A stretch of 64,000 nt of DNA from Tateyamaria sp. Alg231-49 (lineage in GTDB: Bacteria > Pseudomonadota > Alphaproteobacteria > Rhodobacterales > Rhodobacteraceae), in contig NZ_FRFA01000003.1 of assembly GCF_900143535.1 (NCBI RefSeq), positions 186,001-250,000 of the forward strand. The letters run 5' to 3'. Positions 25,754-33,368 of this stretch are shown here, piece by piece; the stretch's first letter is position 1; each line of letters starts with the position of its first letter. The position numbers and the translations under genes are program-made. Below the pieces are notes generated by a model, which worked only from the letters and a program-made list of their open reading frames with translations, was not told the DNA's origin and did no database searches.

Positions 25754-26292
25754 GCGGTCGGCTGATTGCGGTTGTTGGCCCCTCCGGCGTTGGCAAGGAC
25801 ACGGTGATGGAGGCCATGGCGCAGGCTGATCCCCGCCTTGGCCTTGTGCGCCGTGTGATCACCCGGCCCAGCGCAGCGGGCGGAGAGGTGTTTGAGGGCG
25901 TCAATGTGGCCGAGTTCAAAGCGCGGCTTGCCGAGGGCGAGTTTGCATTGCACTGGGGCGCGCATGGGCTGTTTTACGGTGTACCTGCGGATGTCGACGC
26001 CGACCTTGGGGCCGGGCGCGACATGCTGGTGAACCTGTCGCGCGGGGTGCTGGTTGAGGCATCCTTGCGTTTTCCCGGTCTCGTCACCATCGCCCTCACG
26101 GCAACCCCAGAGGTTCTGGCCGCCCGTCTTGCCGCACGTGGGCGCGAGGACGCGGATGAGATCAAACGACGGCTGGCGCGTGCAGGGTCCGGGTTGCCCG
26201 ATGGCGTTCCCGCGATCACAATCGACAACTCCGAGTCGTTAGAAACAACTGTGCAGACTGCCCTCGCAGCACTTTATCCGGTCAGGGCGTAG
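25750..26292 (+). CDS. phnN: Ribose 1,5-bisphosphate phosphokinase PhnN
   Basis: A 180-residue guanylate-kinase-fold enzyme that makes PRPP from ribose 1,5-bisphosphate, the last step of phosphonate use. It has a P-loop GPSGVGKDT (10–18) and the PhnN motif [13 protein letters not shown]. It overlaps phnL by four bases and runs 19 bases into the convergent DUF1045 gene. Confidence 0.93.
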   Translation: MSGRLIAVVGPSGVGKDTVMEAMAQADPRLGLVRRVITRPSAAGGEVFEGVNVAEFKARLAEGEFALHWGAHGLFYGVPADVDADLGAGRDMLVNLSRGVLVEASLRFPGLVTIALTATPEVLAARLAARGREDADEIKRRLARAGSGLPDGVPAITIDNSESLETTVQTALAALYPVRA

Positions 26293-26954
26293 CGGTGGAT
26301 TTGATGGAACTTTCCAGCGTCGTCTTCGCCCAGAAGGGTCAGACCGTTGATCCTGTAGGGCGCGAGATCAAGGGCGGACACCGGAGCCGCGAGCGCGCGT
26401 TGAACGCGTTCACAAACGTCGGCCTCCAACTTTCCGCTCAGCGTCAGGTGAAAGCGGAACTGATCGAGCACGTAAGGGTAACCCCAACGCATCAGATGTG
26501 CCTCCTGGGCGGCACTCAGTCGAGAGGCACGGCGCTTGGCCAATTCGGCTTCGTTCGGGGGCGTGCGGAAAGCATCCAATTCTTGGACGGCACGCCCCGC
26601 CAGAGCGCCAAGGGCCGAGGCATCGCCCGAAGGCACCAAAGCCACAAAGCGGCCCAGACGGGCCAGTTCCAACCCTTCCAGCGTGACCAGGGCTGCATCG
26701 GCGCACAATGTGGCCACCGCATCAGCCAGACCTTGGGCTGTCATCCCCTCTGCCAGCCGGAAGGGCGGTTTGATTGTGCCGTGGAACCCATATTTGCGCG
26801 GCGTGGCTGTGATCTGTGCGACGTCCAGTCCGTCCATGCTGGGGTGCGCCTGCGCAGCCCCGGCCGCGCTGTCCCATCCCAGCCATTTTGCCCCGAATTC
26901 GGCCAACGGCGTACCGGGTGCGGGCGTGTAGTAGATGGCGTAGCGCGTAAACAT
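26274..26954 (-). CDS. DUF1045 (2H phosphoesterase-like) phosphonate-associated protein
   Basis: A 226-residue protein with two His-x-Thr/Leu motifs, YGFHGTIKPPF and FRFHLTLSGKL, the pair that defines 2H phosphoesterases. The family is labelled a putative phosphonate metabolism protein because of its constant phn context. A cyclic phosphodiesterase step like that of PhnP, which is absent here, is a reasonable inference. It is convergent with phnN and divergent from phnM, with only 34 bases between the two starts. Confidence 0.88.
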   Translation of the reverse strand: MFTRYAIYYTPAPGTPLAEFGAKWLGWDSAAGAAQAHPSMDGLDVAQITATPRKYGFHGTIKPPFRLAEGMTAQGLADAVATLCADAALVTLEGLELARLGRFVALVPSGDASALGALAGRAVQELDAFRTPPNEAELAKRRASRLSAAQEAHLMRWGYPYVLDQFRFHLTLSGKLEADVCERVQRALAAPVSALDLAPYRINGLTLLGEDDAGKFHQIHRYALTG

Positions 26955-26988
26955 ATTCGATCCCATTCCAGTTTGAGATGACATCCAC

Positions 26989-28131
26989 ATGACACAAGAA
27001 ACGATCCTCGCCAACGCCAAGCTGATCCTTAGGGATGAGGTCGTCACCGGCTGCCTGAAATTAAACGATGGGGCAATCAGCGCGATTGATACAGGAGCGT
27101 CGGTACCCTCAGGTGCGCTCGATTGCGGCGGCGACTATCTGGCCCCCGGGCTGATTGAACTGCACACCGACAATCTTGAACGCCATATCTCGCCCCGCCC
27201 CGGAGTTGCTTGGCCGCACAGCGCCGCAATCCTTGCCCATGACCGCGAAATGGCGGGCTGCGGGATCACCACCGTTTTTGATGCAATGCGCGTGGGGTCT
27301 ATCCCTTCGGCCAAGGCGCGGTACAAGAAATACGCCCGCGAGTTATCTTCTGAAATGCTCGCATTGCGCGCCCGCGGGGCGCTCAAGGTCAGCCACTTCC
27401 TCCACCTGCGGGCCGAGATTTGTTCTGAGACCCTGACCGAGGAGTTGGCTGAGTTCACACCTGACGACCGCGTCGGCATCGTTAGCCTGATGGACCACAC
27501 CCCAGGGCAGCGTCAGTTCCGCGACATCGCCAAGATGAAAGCCTATGTGATGGGCAAAAATAACCTCAGCGCAGATGAATTCGCCGAGCATCTCGCCAAA
27601 CTGCAAGGATTGCAGAAACGGCTTGGGGCCGCACACGAGGCAGCGGCAGTGCAAGAAGGCCTGCGACTGGGGGCCGTTCTGGCCAGCCACGATGACACCA
27701 CAGTCGAACAGGTCGCAACCTCTGCTGTGCACGGCGTGACGATGGCTGAATTTCCCACGACTGTTGAAGCAGCGCAGGCGTGTCGCGACCACGACATTGC
27801 GATCATCATGGGCGCGCCAAACCTTGTGCGGGGTGGTTCACATTCTGGCAATGTGGCCGCCAAGGACTTGGCCGAGCGGGATCTGCTCGACATTGTTTCG
27901 TCTGACTATGTGCCCGCCGCTCTGCTGATGTCAGCGGTGCAGCTGGGTGAAATCTGGGGGGATATGGCGCGCGGGCTCGCTACCGCCACGGCCAATCCCG
28001 CCCGATCTGTGGGTCTAAAGGATCGTGGTGTGTTGGAGATCGGCAAGCGGGCGGATGTGGTCCGCTTTGCGCTGGATGATCATACGCCCGTGGCGCGTCA
28101 GGTCTGGAGCCTTGGCGCACAAGTCGCCTAA
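26989..28131 (+). CDS. phnM: Alpha-D-ribose 1-methylphosphonate 5-triphosphate diphosphatase PhnM
   Basis: A 380-residue amidohydrolase-fold enzyme that removes pyrophosphate from the C–P lyase intermediate before PhnJ acts. It contains the metal-site LAPGLIELHTDNLERH, LMDHTPGQRQF and the late EFPTTVEAAQACRDH and SDYVPAALLMSAVQL motifs. It is on the plus strand after the inverted DUF1045 gene, so it needs its own promoter in the 34-base gap or inside DUF1045. Confidence 0.95.
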   Translation: MTQETILANAKLILRDEVVTGCLKLNDGAISAIDTGASVPSGALDCGGDYLAPGLIELHTDNLERHISPRPGVAWPHSAAILAHDREMAGCGITTVFDAMRVGSIPSAKARYKKYARELSSEMLALRARGALKVSHFLHLRAEICSETLTEELAEFTPDDRVGIVSLMDHTPGQRQFRDIAKMKAYVMGKNNLSADEFAEHLAKLQGLQKRLGAAHEAAAVQEGLRLGAVLASHDDTTVEQVATSAVHGVTMAEFPTTVEAAQACRDHDIAIIMGAPNLVRGGSHSGNVAAKDLAERDLLDIVSSDYVPAALLMSAVQLGEIWGDMARGLATATANPARSVGLKDRGVLEIGKRADVVRFALDDHTPVARQVWSLGAQVA

Positions 28132-28185
28132 AGGCAGAAAGGACCCCCGCACAGACACACTGCGCGAGGGTCAGTCCCGAGTGGA

Positions 28186-28674
28186 TTATGGCAGCAGGAC
28201 GCTGTCGATGACGTGGATCACGCCGTTCGATGCCAGAATGTCGGCTTGGACAACGTTCGCTTTTTCGACTTTGACGCCATTGCGGCCATCAATGTGCAGG
28301 TCCGCGCCGTTCACTGTGGTGACGCCCAGACGTTGACCGGCAAGATCAGTGGACAGCGTTTGACCGGGCACAACGTGATACGTCAGGATCGCAACCAGTT
28401 TGTCTTTGTTTTCAGGCAACAGCAGGCTGTCGACAGTGCCGGCTGGCAGCTTGGCAAAGGCTGCGTCTGTTGGGGCAAAGACAGTGAAGGGGCCCGGGCT
28501 TTTCAGCGTATCAACGAGACCAGCGGCCTGCACAGCAGCCACCAGAGTGGTGAAAGAACCGGCGGCGACAGCTGTATCGACGATATCAGGTTCTGAGCTG
28601 AATTCGGCACAAGCACCGAGAGCTGCGAGGGTGGCACCGGCAACGGTCATTTTCATAAAGCTACGGCGTTTCAT
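28186..28674 (-). CDS. Fasciclin (FAS1) domain lipoprotein with Tat-type signal
   Basis: A 162-residue protein. The N-terminus has KRRSFMKMT, a twin-arginine-like motif, and then a lipobox (ALGAC, Cys21). The rest is a single FAS1 domain: [23 protein letters not shown] in pieces, [11 protein letters not shown] and [18 protein letters not shown]1 proteins mediate adhesion or surface binding. AAGGAG lies nine bases before the ATG. It is divergent from the DUF6502 gene. Confidence 0.92.
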   Translation of the reverse strand: MKRRSFMKMTVAGATLAALGACAEFSSEPDIVDTAVAAGSFTTLVAAVQAAGLVDTLKSPGPFTVFAPTDAAFAKLPAGTVDSLLLPENKDKLVAILTYHVVPGQTLSTDLAGQRLGVTTVNGADLHIDGRNGVKVEKANVVQADILASNGVIHVIDSVLLP

Positions 28675-28738
28675 ATCTTAGTCTCCTTGGTCAGGTGGGG
28701 CGCGGGCGGCCATCACTCTTGTCGTGTTGCATTTGTGG

Positions 28739-28815
28739 GTGGGAATTTTTCCCACACGAGGCGAAGTGACGCACGATTGAAGAAAATCAAGGAATCTCGT
28801 GGAAAAAAATTCCAC
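28739..28815. promoter_or_regulatory. Two related palindromes in the fasciclin/DUF6502 divergent promoter
   Basis: GTGGGAATTTTTCCCAC (28739–28755) and GTGGAAAAAAATTCCAC (28799–28815, extended by C/G on each side) share the plan GTGGxAA–TTxCCAC and are centred 60 bases apart. Between them TTGAAGAAAATCAA (28777–28790) is close to an FNR box. They look like a pair of operators for one dimeric regulator acting on one or both genes. Confidence 0.5.
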
Positions 28816-28834
28816 GCGCGCTTAATTTAATGTC

Positions 28835-29686
28835 ATGGCAAGCATCGACCCATCCAACGCATCCGACGCATTTGTTCGTGTTCTCAGAGGGTTACTTCGC
28901 CCTCTGGTGCGCACAATGATTGCACGTGGGCTGACGGCGCCAGTAATCTATGCACTGCTCAAACGGGTCTATGTCGAGGTCGCTCAAGAAAGTTTTGGCC
29001 TGGACGGCACCCCGCCAACCGACAGCCGCATCGCAATGTTGACCGGCGTACACCGCAAAGACATCCGCACGATCCGCGCCGAAACCGATGACGGCACGTC
29101 TGAGGCACGGCGCAAAAGTGCACTGCTGGCCACGATCATCGGGCAATGGATGTCGCATCCTGACTTTACCGATGCATCTGGCGCGTCACTGCCCCTGCCC
29201 CGCGCGTCCGACGACGGCGAGAGTTTCGAAACTCTTGTCCGATCGATCAGCAAGGATGTGCGCCCGCGCACTGTGCTGGACGAATTGGAACGCGGCGGTC
29301 TTGTCACGGCAAAAGACGACCTTTTGCACCTGAACGCCGAGGCAATCGTGGGCACCGCCACCGCATCCGACAAAGAGGCGTTCTTTGGCGCCAACGTCGG
29401 TGATCATTTGGCCGCCGCCACAGAAAACCTGCTCGCGGACACACCACCCTTCTTTGAACGCTCGGTTTTCTACAATCAGATGACGCCCAAAGCCGTGGAC
29501 GACATCGAGGACTCTGCCCGCGCACAGGCGCAAGCCATGCTCGAAGAGCTCAACCGCCAAAGCAGCGCCGCCCATCGGCGTGACAAAGGCAAAAGCGGGC
29601 CGCGCCAACGCTACCGTCTGGGGGTTTATTTTTACCGCGAAGACGCGGATACAGACACAGACACACAAGGGCCGGACAAGACGTGA
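28835..29686 (+). CDS. DUF6502 family protein
   Basis: A 283-residue cytosolic protein resembling the DUF6502 family: FVRVLRGLLRPLVRTMIARG, YALLKRVYVEVAQESF, and RIAMLTGVHRKDIRTIRAE, the last with a helix-turn-helix look. The middle has a second HTH-like segment (RTVLDELERGGLVTAKDD). A DNA-binding role is therefore plausible but not shown. It overlaps the DUF5666 gene by four bases (GTGA). Confidence 0.75.
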   Translation: MASIDPSNASDAFVRVLRGLLRPLVRTMIARGLTAPVIYALLKRVYVEVAQESFGLDGTPPTDSRIAMLTGVHRKDIRTIRAETDDGTSEARRKSALLATIIGQWMSHPDFTDASGASLPLPRASDDGESFETLVRSISKDVRPRTVLDELERGGLVTAKDDLLHLNAEAIVGTATASDKEAFFGANVGDHLAAATENLLADTPPFFERSVFYNQMTPKAVDDIEDSARAQAQAMLEELNRQSSAAHRRDKGKSGPRQRYRLGVYFYREDADTDTDTQGPDKT

Positions 29687-30645
29687 CACGCCTCAATCGA
29701 CGCCACATATTGAGCCTGATGGGGGCAACAGCGCTGACAGGGTGTGCCCCGGCCATATCTACGTCACAACTGGGCGATGACCCGTTTGAAGGCGGCATCG
29801 GCGGCACCGGGATCGTGGGACTGATGACAGGCACCGGCAGCGTGCTACTCAACGGCTTGCGAGTCGAAATACCCGGCACCACCCGCATCTTTGCCAATGG
29901 GAGTGCGGCAAGTGACAGCATGCTGGTGCCGGGCACAGCCCTTAGCATGGTGGCCTACGCCCGCCGTGGCCGGTTCGAAGCGCAACAGATCGACATCGAC
30001 GCGCCGCTGATCGGCACGCTCACGCGCACATCGCGCGGTTTTGCGATCAACGGAACGTCCGTGCAGATCGCCCGTGCGGCCGCCTTTGCCGGTCAGCGCG
30101 TGGCAGCGCACGGGCTGTGGCAACCCGATGGGTCCCTGCGCGGCAGCCTTGTTCAGGCCATCCCAAGCGACACAGACAGCGTCGCAGGTGTGGCCGTTGG
30201 CAGCCCAGGCACAGGTTGGAAGATCGGACAAACCCCCGTCGCCTTGCCAGAGGGCGGAATTTTGATTGCGGGCCAGTTCGCCATCGCTGCGGGCAAATTC
30301 GCTGACGGCACCCTCACCGCCACATCGTTGGAACTGGGGCGATTCCGGGGTGGGCAAGCCCTGCGCCAATTGTCCATCGAAGGATACCTTGAACCCATCG
30401 CAGCCGCCCCCGGCTTCCGCATTTCTGGCCTCGGTCACAGCTTTGATCGCCGCCTTGCGCTCAACCCGTTTGCGCAAGCGCGCGCGCTCTATTTTGGCCC
30501 CTATGACGGACGGTTCCGGGCGCGTCGCGCGGTCGTACTGCCCGAAAATCAAGGAACACGTCAGGCCCTGCTGCGCCCTGCCGAGGGTGAAAATTTTGCC
30601 CAAGGACTGACAGGCACAGCCGCCAAACCCATCGACACACAATAA
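29683..30645 (+). CDS. DUF5666 domain lipoprotein
   Basis: A 320-residue protein starting at GTG. NRRHILSLMGATALTGC combines a twin-arginine-like motif with a lipobox (Cys21). The rest is repeated small beta units of the DUF5666 type (GTGIVGLMTGTGSVLLNGLRVEI in pieces; FEAQQIDIDAPLIGTLTR; GFAINGTSVQIAR). Probably an outer or inner membrane lipoprotein facing the periplasm. Coupled to the DUF6502 gene, with which it forms a two-gene unit. Confidence 0.75.
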   Translation: MTRLNRRHILSLMGATALTGCAPAISTSQLGDDPFEGGIGGTGIVGLMTGTGSVLLNGLRVEIPGTTRIFANGSAASDSMLVPGTALSMVAYARRGRFEAQQIDIDAPLIGTLTRTSRGFAINGTSVQIARAAAFAGQRVAAHGLWQPDGSLRGSLVQAIPSDTDSVAGVAVGSPGTGWKIGQTPVALPEGGILIAGQFAIAAGKFADGTLTATSLELGRFRGGQALRQLSIEGYLEPIAAAPGFRISGLGHSFDRRLALNPFAQARALYFGPYDGRFRARRAVVLPENQGTRQALLRPAEGENFAQGLTGTAAKPIDTQ

Positions 30646-30652
30646 GGCCGGA

Positions 30653-31360
30653 TTAGACGGACACAGCCGCCAACAGCGTGTCCCGCTCGATCTCGTCGCT
30701 ACGTCCGCTCAACTTTTCCGCGCCACGTTCCAGAACCAGAAACTGATCGCCTAACTCTCGGGCAAAGTCGAAATACTGTTCGACCAGCACGATGCCCATG
30801 TCACCCCGATCTCGAAGCTGCGCAATCACGCGGCCAATCTGCTGGATAATATTGGGCTGGATGCCCTCGGTTGGCTCGTCCAGCAGCAACAGTTTGGGTC
30901 GGGTCACAAGGGCGCGCGCGATGGCCAACTGTTGTTGCTGACCGCCAGACAAATCGCCCCCGCGCCGGCCAAGGAACTCCTTGAGGATCGGGAACAGGTC
31001 GAAAATCTCTTCTGGCACGGACCGTTCAGACCTTGGCAGGCAGGCAAAGCCAGTTTCGAGGTTCTCTTTCACTGTCAGAAACGGAAAAATCTCGCGCCCT
31101 TGTGGGACATAGGCCACCCCGGCTTGCGCAAGCGTATGTGCCGAGGCGCGGCCAATCTCGACCCCGTCCAACATGTAGGTCCCGCCCAAACGGGGGTGTG
31201 TGCCTGAGATGGCCTTGAGCAGGCTCGTTTTGCCCACGCCATTGGTGCCCATCACGCAAGTGACCTCACCGCGCTTGGCCGTGACGCTGACCCGGTTCAG
31301 GATCTGACTGCCGCCATAATGCAGCGTGAGGTCCGAAATGCTGAGGACGTTATCTGCCAA
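30653..31360 (-). CDS. urtE: Urea ABC transporter ATPase UrtE
   Basis: A 235-residue LivF-type ATPase: Walker A GTNGVGKTS, signature LSGGQQQQLAIARAL and Walker B LLLLDEPTEGIQPNI (the EGIQP ending is typical of UrtE). It powers urea import with UrtD. It overlaps urtD by 11 bases and ends seven bases from the convergent DUF5666 gene with no clear terminator. Confidence 0.94.
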   Translation of the reverse strand: MADNVLSISDLTLHYGGSQILNRVSVTAKRGEVTCVMGTNGVGKTSLLKAISGTHPRLGGTYMLDGVEIGRASAHTLAQAGVAYVPQGREIFPFLTVKENLETGFACLPRSERSVPEEIFDLFPILKEFLGRRGGDLSGGQQQQLAIARALVTRPKLLLLDEPTEGIQPNIIQQIGRVIAQLRDRGDMGIVLVEQYFDFARELGDQFLVLERGAEKLSGRSDEIERDTLLAAVSV

Positions 31361-32090
31361 GATACACCTCGATCACTTTCTCATTTGCGGTGACGTGATC
31401 CAAGCTGCCCTCGGCCAGCACCGATCCTTCGTGCAGCACCGTTACCTTGCAGTTCAGACGACGCACAAACTCCATATCATGCTCGACCACGACCACGGCC
31501 CGGGTCTTGGCCGCCTCCACCAGAATATCTGTCGTATGCTCCCGCTCTGCCGGGGTCATGCCCGCCGCAGGTTCATCAACCAGCAACAGGCGCGGGTCCT
31601 GCGCCAGCAGCATTCCGATCTCAAGCCACTGCTTTTGCCCATGGCTCAACTCACCCGATTTGCGCGGCAGTTGGTCCGTCAGACCAATTTCTTCGGCAAG
31701 CTTTGCCACCGCCTCGTGATCTTCGCGCGCGGGGCGAAAACGTAAGACAGCCCACGGGCTGCGGTCCTTTTTCAGCGCCATCATCAGATTGTCGGCGACG
31801 CTCTGATCCTCGAACACCGTCGGGCGCTGGAATTTGCGGCCAATGCCTGCTTGGGCGATCTGGCTCTCGCTTAGCTTCAGCAGCGAGCGGGATTTTTCAC
31901 CGAACAGCACAGTGCCCTCATCCGGTTTCGTCTTGCCCGTCACGATGTCCATGAAGGTGGTTTTACCCGCCCCATTAGGCCCAATCACGGCACGCATTTC
32001 TGGCTCACCGATCTGAAAGGACAGGTTGTTGATTGCCTTGAACCCGTCAAAGGTTTTGGAGACACCCGAGACTTCGAGAAGTGTGCTCAT
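31350..32090 (-). CDS. urtD: Urea ABC transporter ATPase UrtD
   Basis: A 246-residue LivG-type ATPase: Walker A GPNGAGKTT, LSHGQKQWLEIGMLL (UrtD-type signature with SHGQKQ) and Walker B LLLVDEPAAGMTPAE. It overlaps urtC by four bases and urtE by 11. Confidence 0.94.
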   Translation of the reverse strand: MSTLLEVSGVSKTFDGFKAINNLSFQIGEPEMRAVIGPNGAGKTTFMDIVTGKTKPDEGTVLFGEKSRSLLKLSESQIAQAGIGRKFQRPTVFEDQSVADNLMMALKKDRSPWAVLRFRPAREDHEAVAKLAEEIGLTDQLPRKSGELSHGQKQWLEIGMLLAQDPRLLLVDEPAAGMTPAEREHTTDILVEAAKTRAVVVVEHDMEFVRRLNCKVTVLHEGSVLAEGSLDHVTANEKVIEVYLGR

Positions 32091-33367
32091 TTGTTCGCCT
32101 CACTTTCGCGCAAAGAACCGGCATCAGGCCCAAGGTCTGCACCGTGGCGGTTGGGGCTTGGGATCATGTCGAGCAGCCCCCCGATACCCTTGGGCGCGAA
32201 CAGCGTGACCGCCACAAAAGAGAACCCAAGCAGCACGGTCCACCAGTCCACCCATGAGATCGTGTAAAAGCCAAGGTTGATATCCGGCGCCTGCCCGCCT
32301 GTGAACCAAGTGGAAACAAGCGAGACAAAAGCCGCCCCGATCACCGCGCCATAAAGGCGTCCGCGCCCGCCGATGGCGACCCAGACCGCAAGGTAGATCG
32401 AGGCGATGGGCGCAATCTCTGCCGGGTTGATGATACCGGCTTGTGGGTAATAGAGCGCCCCCGCGACGGCGGCGATCACCGCCGTCAGGGTAAAGATGGT
32501 CAGCTTATATGCCTCGACAGAATAGCCCAGAAAACGCACCCGCGCCTCGTCATCACGGATCGCGCGAATGACTGACCCGAACTTGCCCGACACGATCCAA
32601 GCACACAGCAGATAGGCAAGGCCAAGGCCCAAAGCCGAAGCCCACAGGAACCAGATCGACACCGTGGATTGTGGCACGTCGCCCAATCCGGGCAGGTTTT
32701 GCAGACCGGACAAACCGTTATTGCCACGCAGTCCACTGTCGTTCTGAAACAGATAAAGCGCGAGGGCCAGCGTCATCGCCTGGGTCAGGATCGACAAGTA
32801 CACGCCCGTCACACGGCTGCGGAAGGCAAGCCAGCCAAATACCAGAGCGAGCAGCCCCGGCACAATCACGATGGCCGCCAGTTGCAGCGGCAAGGAATGT
32901 GCAAAGGCCCAGATTGGCGGGAATTCCGAGGCCCCGACCACGCCGAATATCTGCGTCGCAATCCCTTGGGAAATCTCCCCGGCTGTGGGCGGCAAGGGGG
33001 CTGCCGCAAGGCTTTGCACCACAATGATCTCGGTGCGGGCATACATCAGCCACATGCCGATGGCGTAGCCGCCAATGCCGAAGAACGCCATGTGGCCAAG
33101 GCTGAGGATTCCGCAGTAGCCCCAGACCAGATCCATCGCGAGCGCGACCATGCACAGGCACAGGGTCTTGCCCAGAGTTTTGACAAAGCTAGTCGAGATG
33201 ACGCCAATCCCGAACCCTTCGGCAAGGATCGTGACGCTGATGGTGAAAAGCGCGAGGCACGCCATAAAGATCAGAACCGACGGGTGGCGCGCGATGAAGC
33301 TGCGGGACTGGAGGCCCGCCTCCAGACCTCCGTGGTATTTTGGGTCAGAAGAAACTGTATCGGTCAT
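32087..33367 (-). CDS. urtC: Urea ABC transporter permease UrtC
   Basis: A 426-residue LivM-type permease with about eight to ten hydrophobic segments and the family motif WGYCGILSLGHMAFFGIGGYA in pieces. Residues about 5–20 (VSSDPKYHGGLEAGLQ) are encoded by an intergenic hairpin repeat lying in frame, so the native N-terminus probably began further in. It overlaps urtD by four bases and starts one base after the urtB stop. Confidence 0.94.
   Translation of the reverse strand: MTDTVSSDPKYHGGLEAGLQSRSFIARHPSVLIFMACLALFTISVTILAEGFGIGVISTSFVKTLGKTLCLCMVALAMDLVWGYCGILSLGHMAFFGIGGYAIGMWLMYARTEIIVVQSLAAAPLPPTAGEISQGIATQIFGVVGASEFPPIWAFAHSLPLQLAAIVIVPGLLALVFGWLAFRSRVTGVYLSILTQAMTLALALYLFQNDSGLRGNNGLSGLQNLPGLGDVPQSTVSIWFLWASALGLGLAYLLCAWIVSGKFGSVIRAIRDDEARVRFLGYSVEAYKLTIFTLTAVIAAVAGALYYPQAGIINPAEIAPIASIYLAVWVAIGGRGRLYGAVIGAAFVSLVSTWFTGGQAPDINLGFYTISWVDWWTVLLGFSFVAVTLFAPKGIGGLLDMIPSPNRHGADLGPDAGSLRESEANK
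33310..33355 (+). repeat. urtC: Intergenic hairpin repeat fused into the urtC reading frame (copy 3 of 3)
   Basis: The plus strand reads GGAGGCCCGCCTCC, then CCGTGGTATTTTGGGTCA and GAAGAAAC, matching the element at 25015–25063 base for base over most of its length, in the same strand orientation. Here it is inverted relative to the host gene and lies in frame, contributing about 16 residues. Confidence 0.7.
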
Positions 33368-33368
33368 A

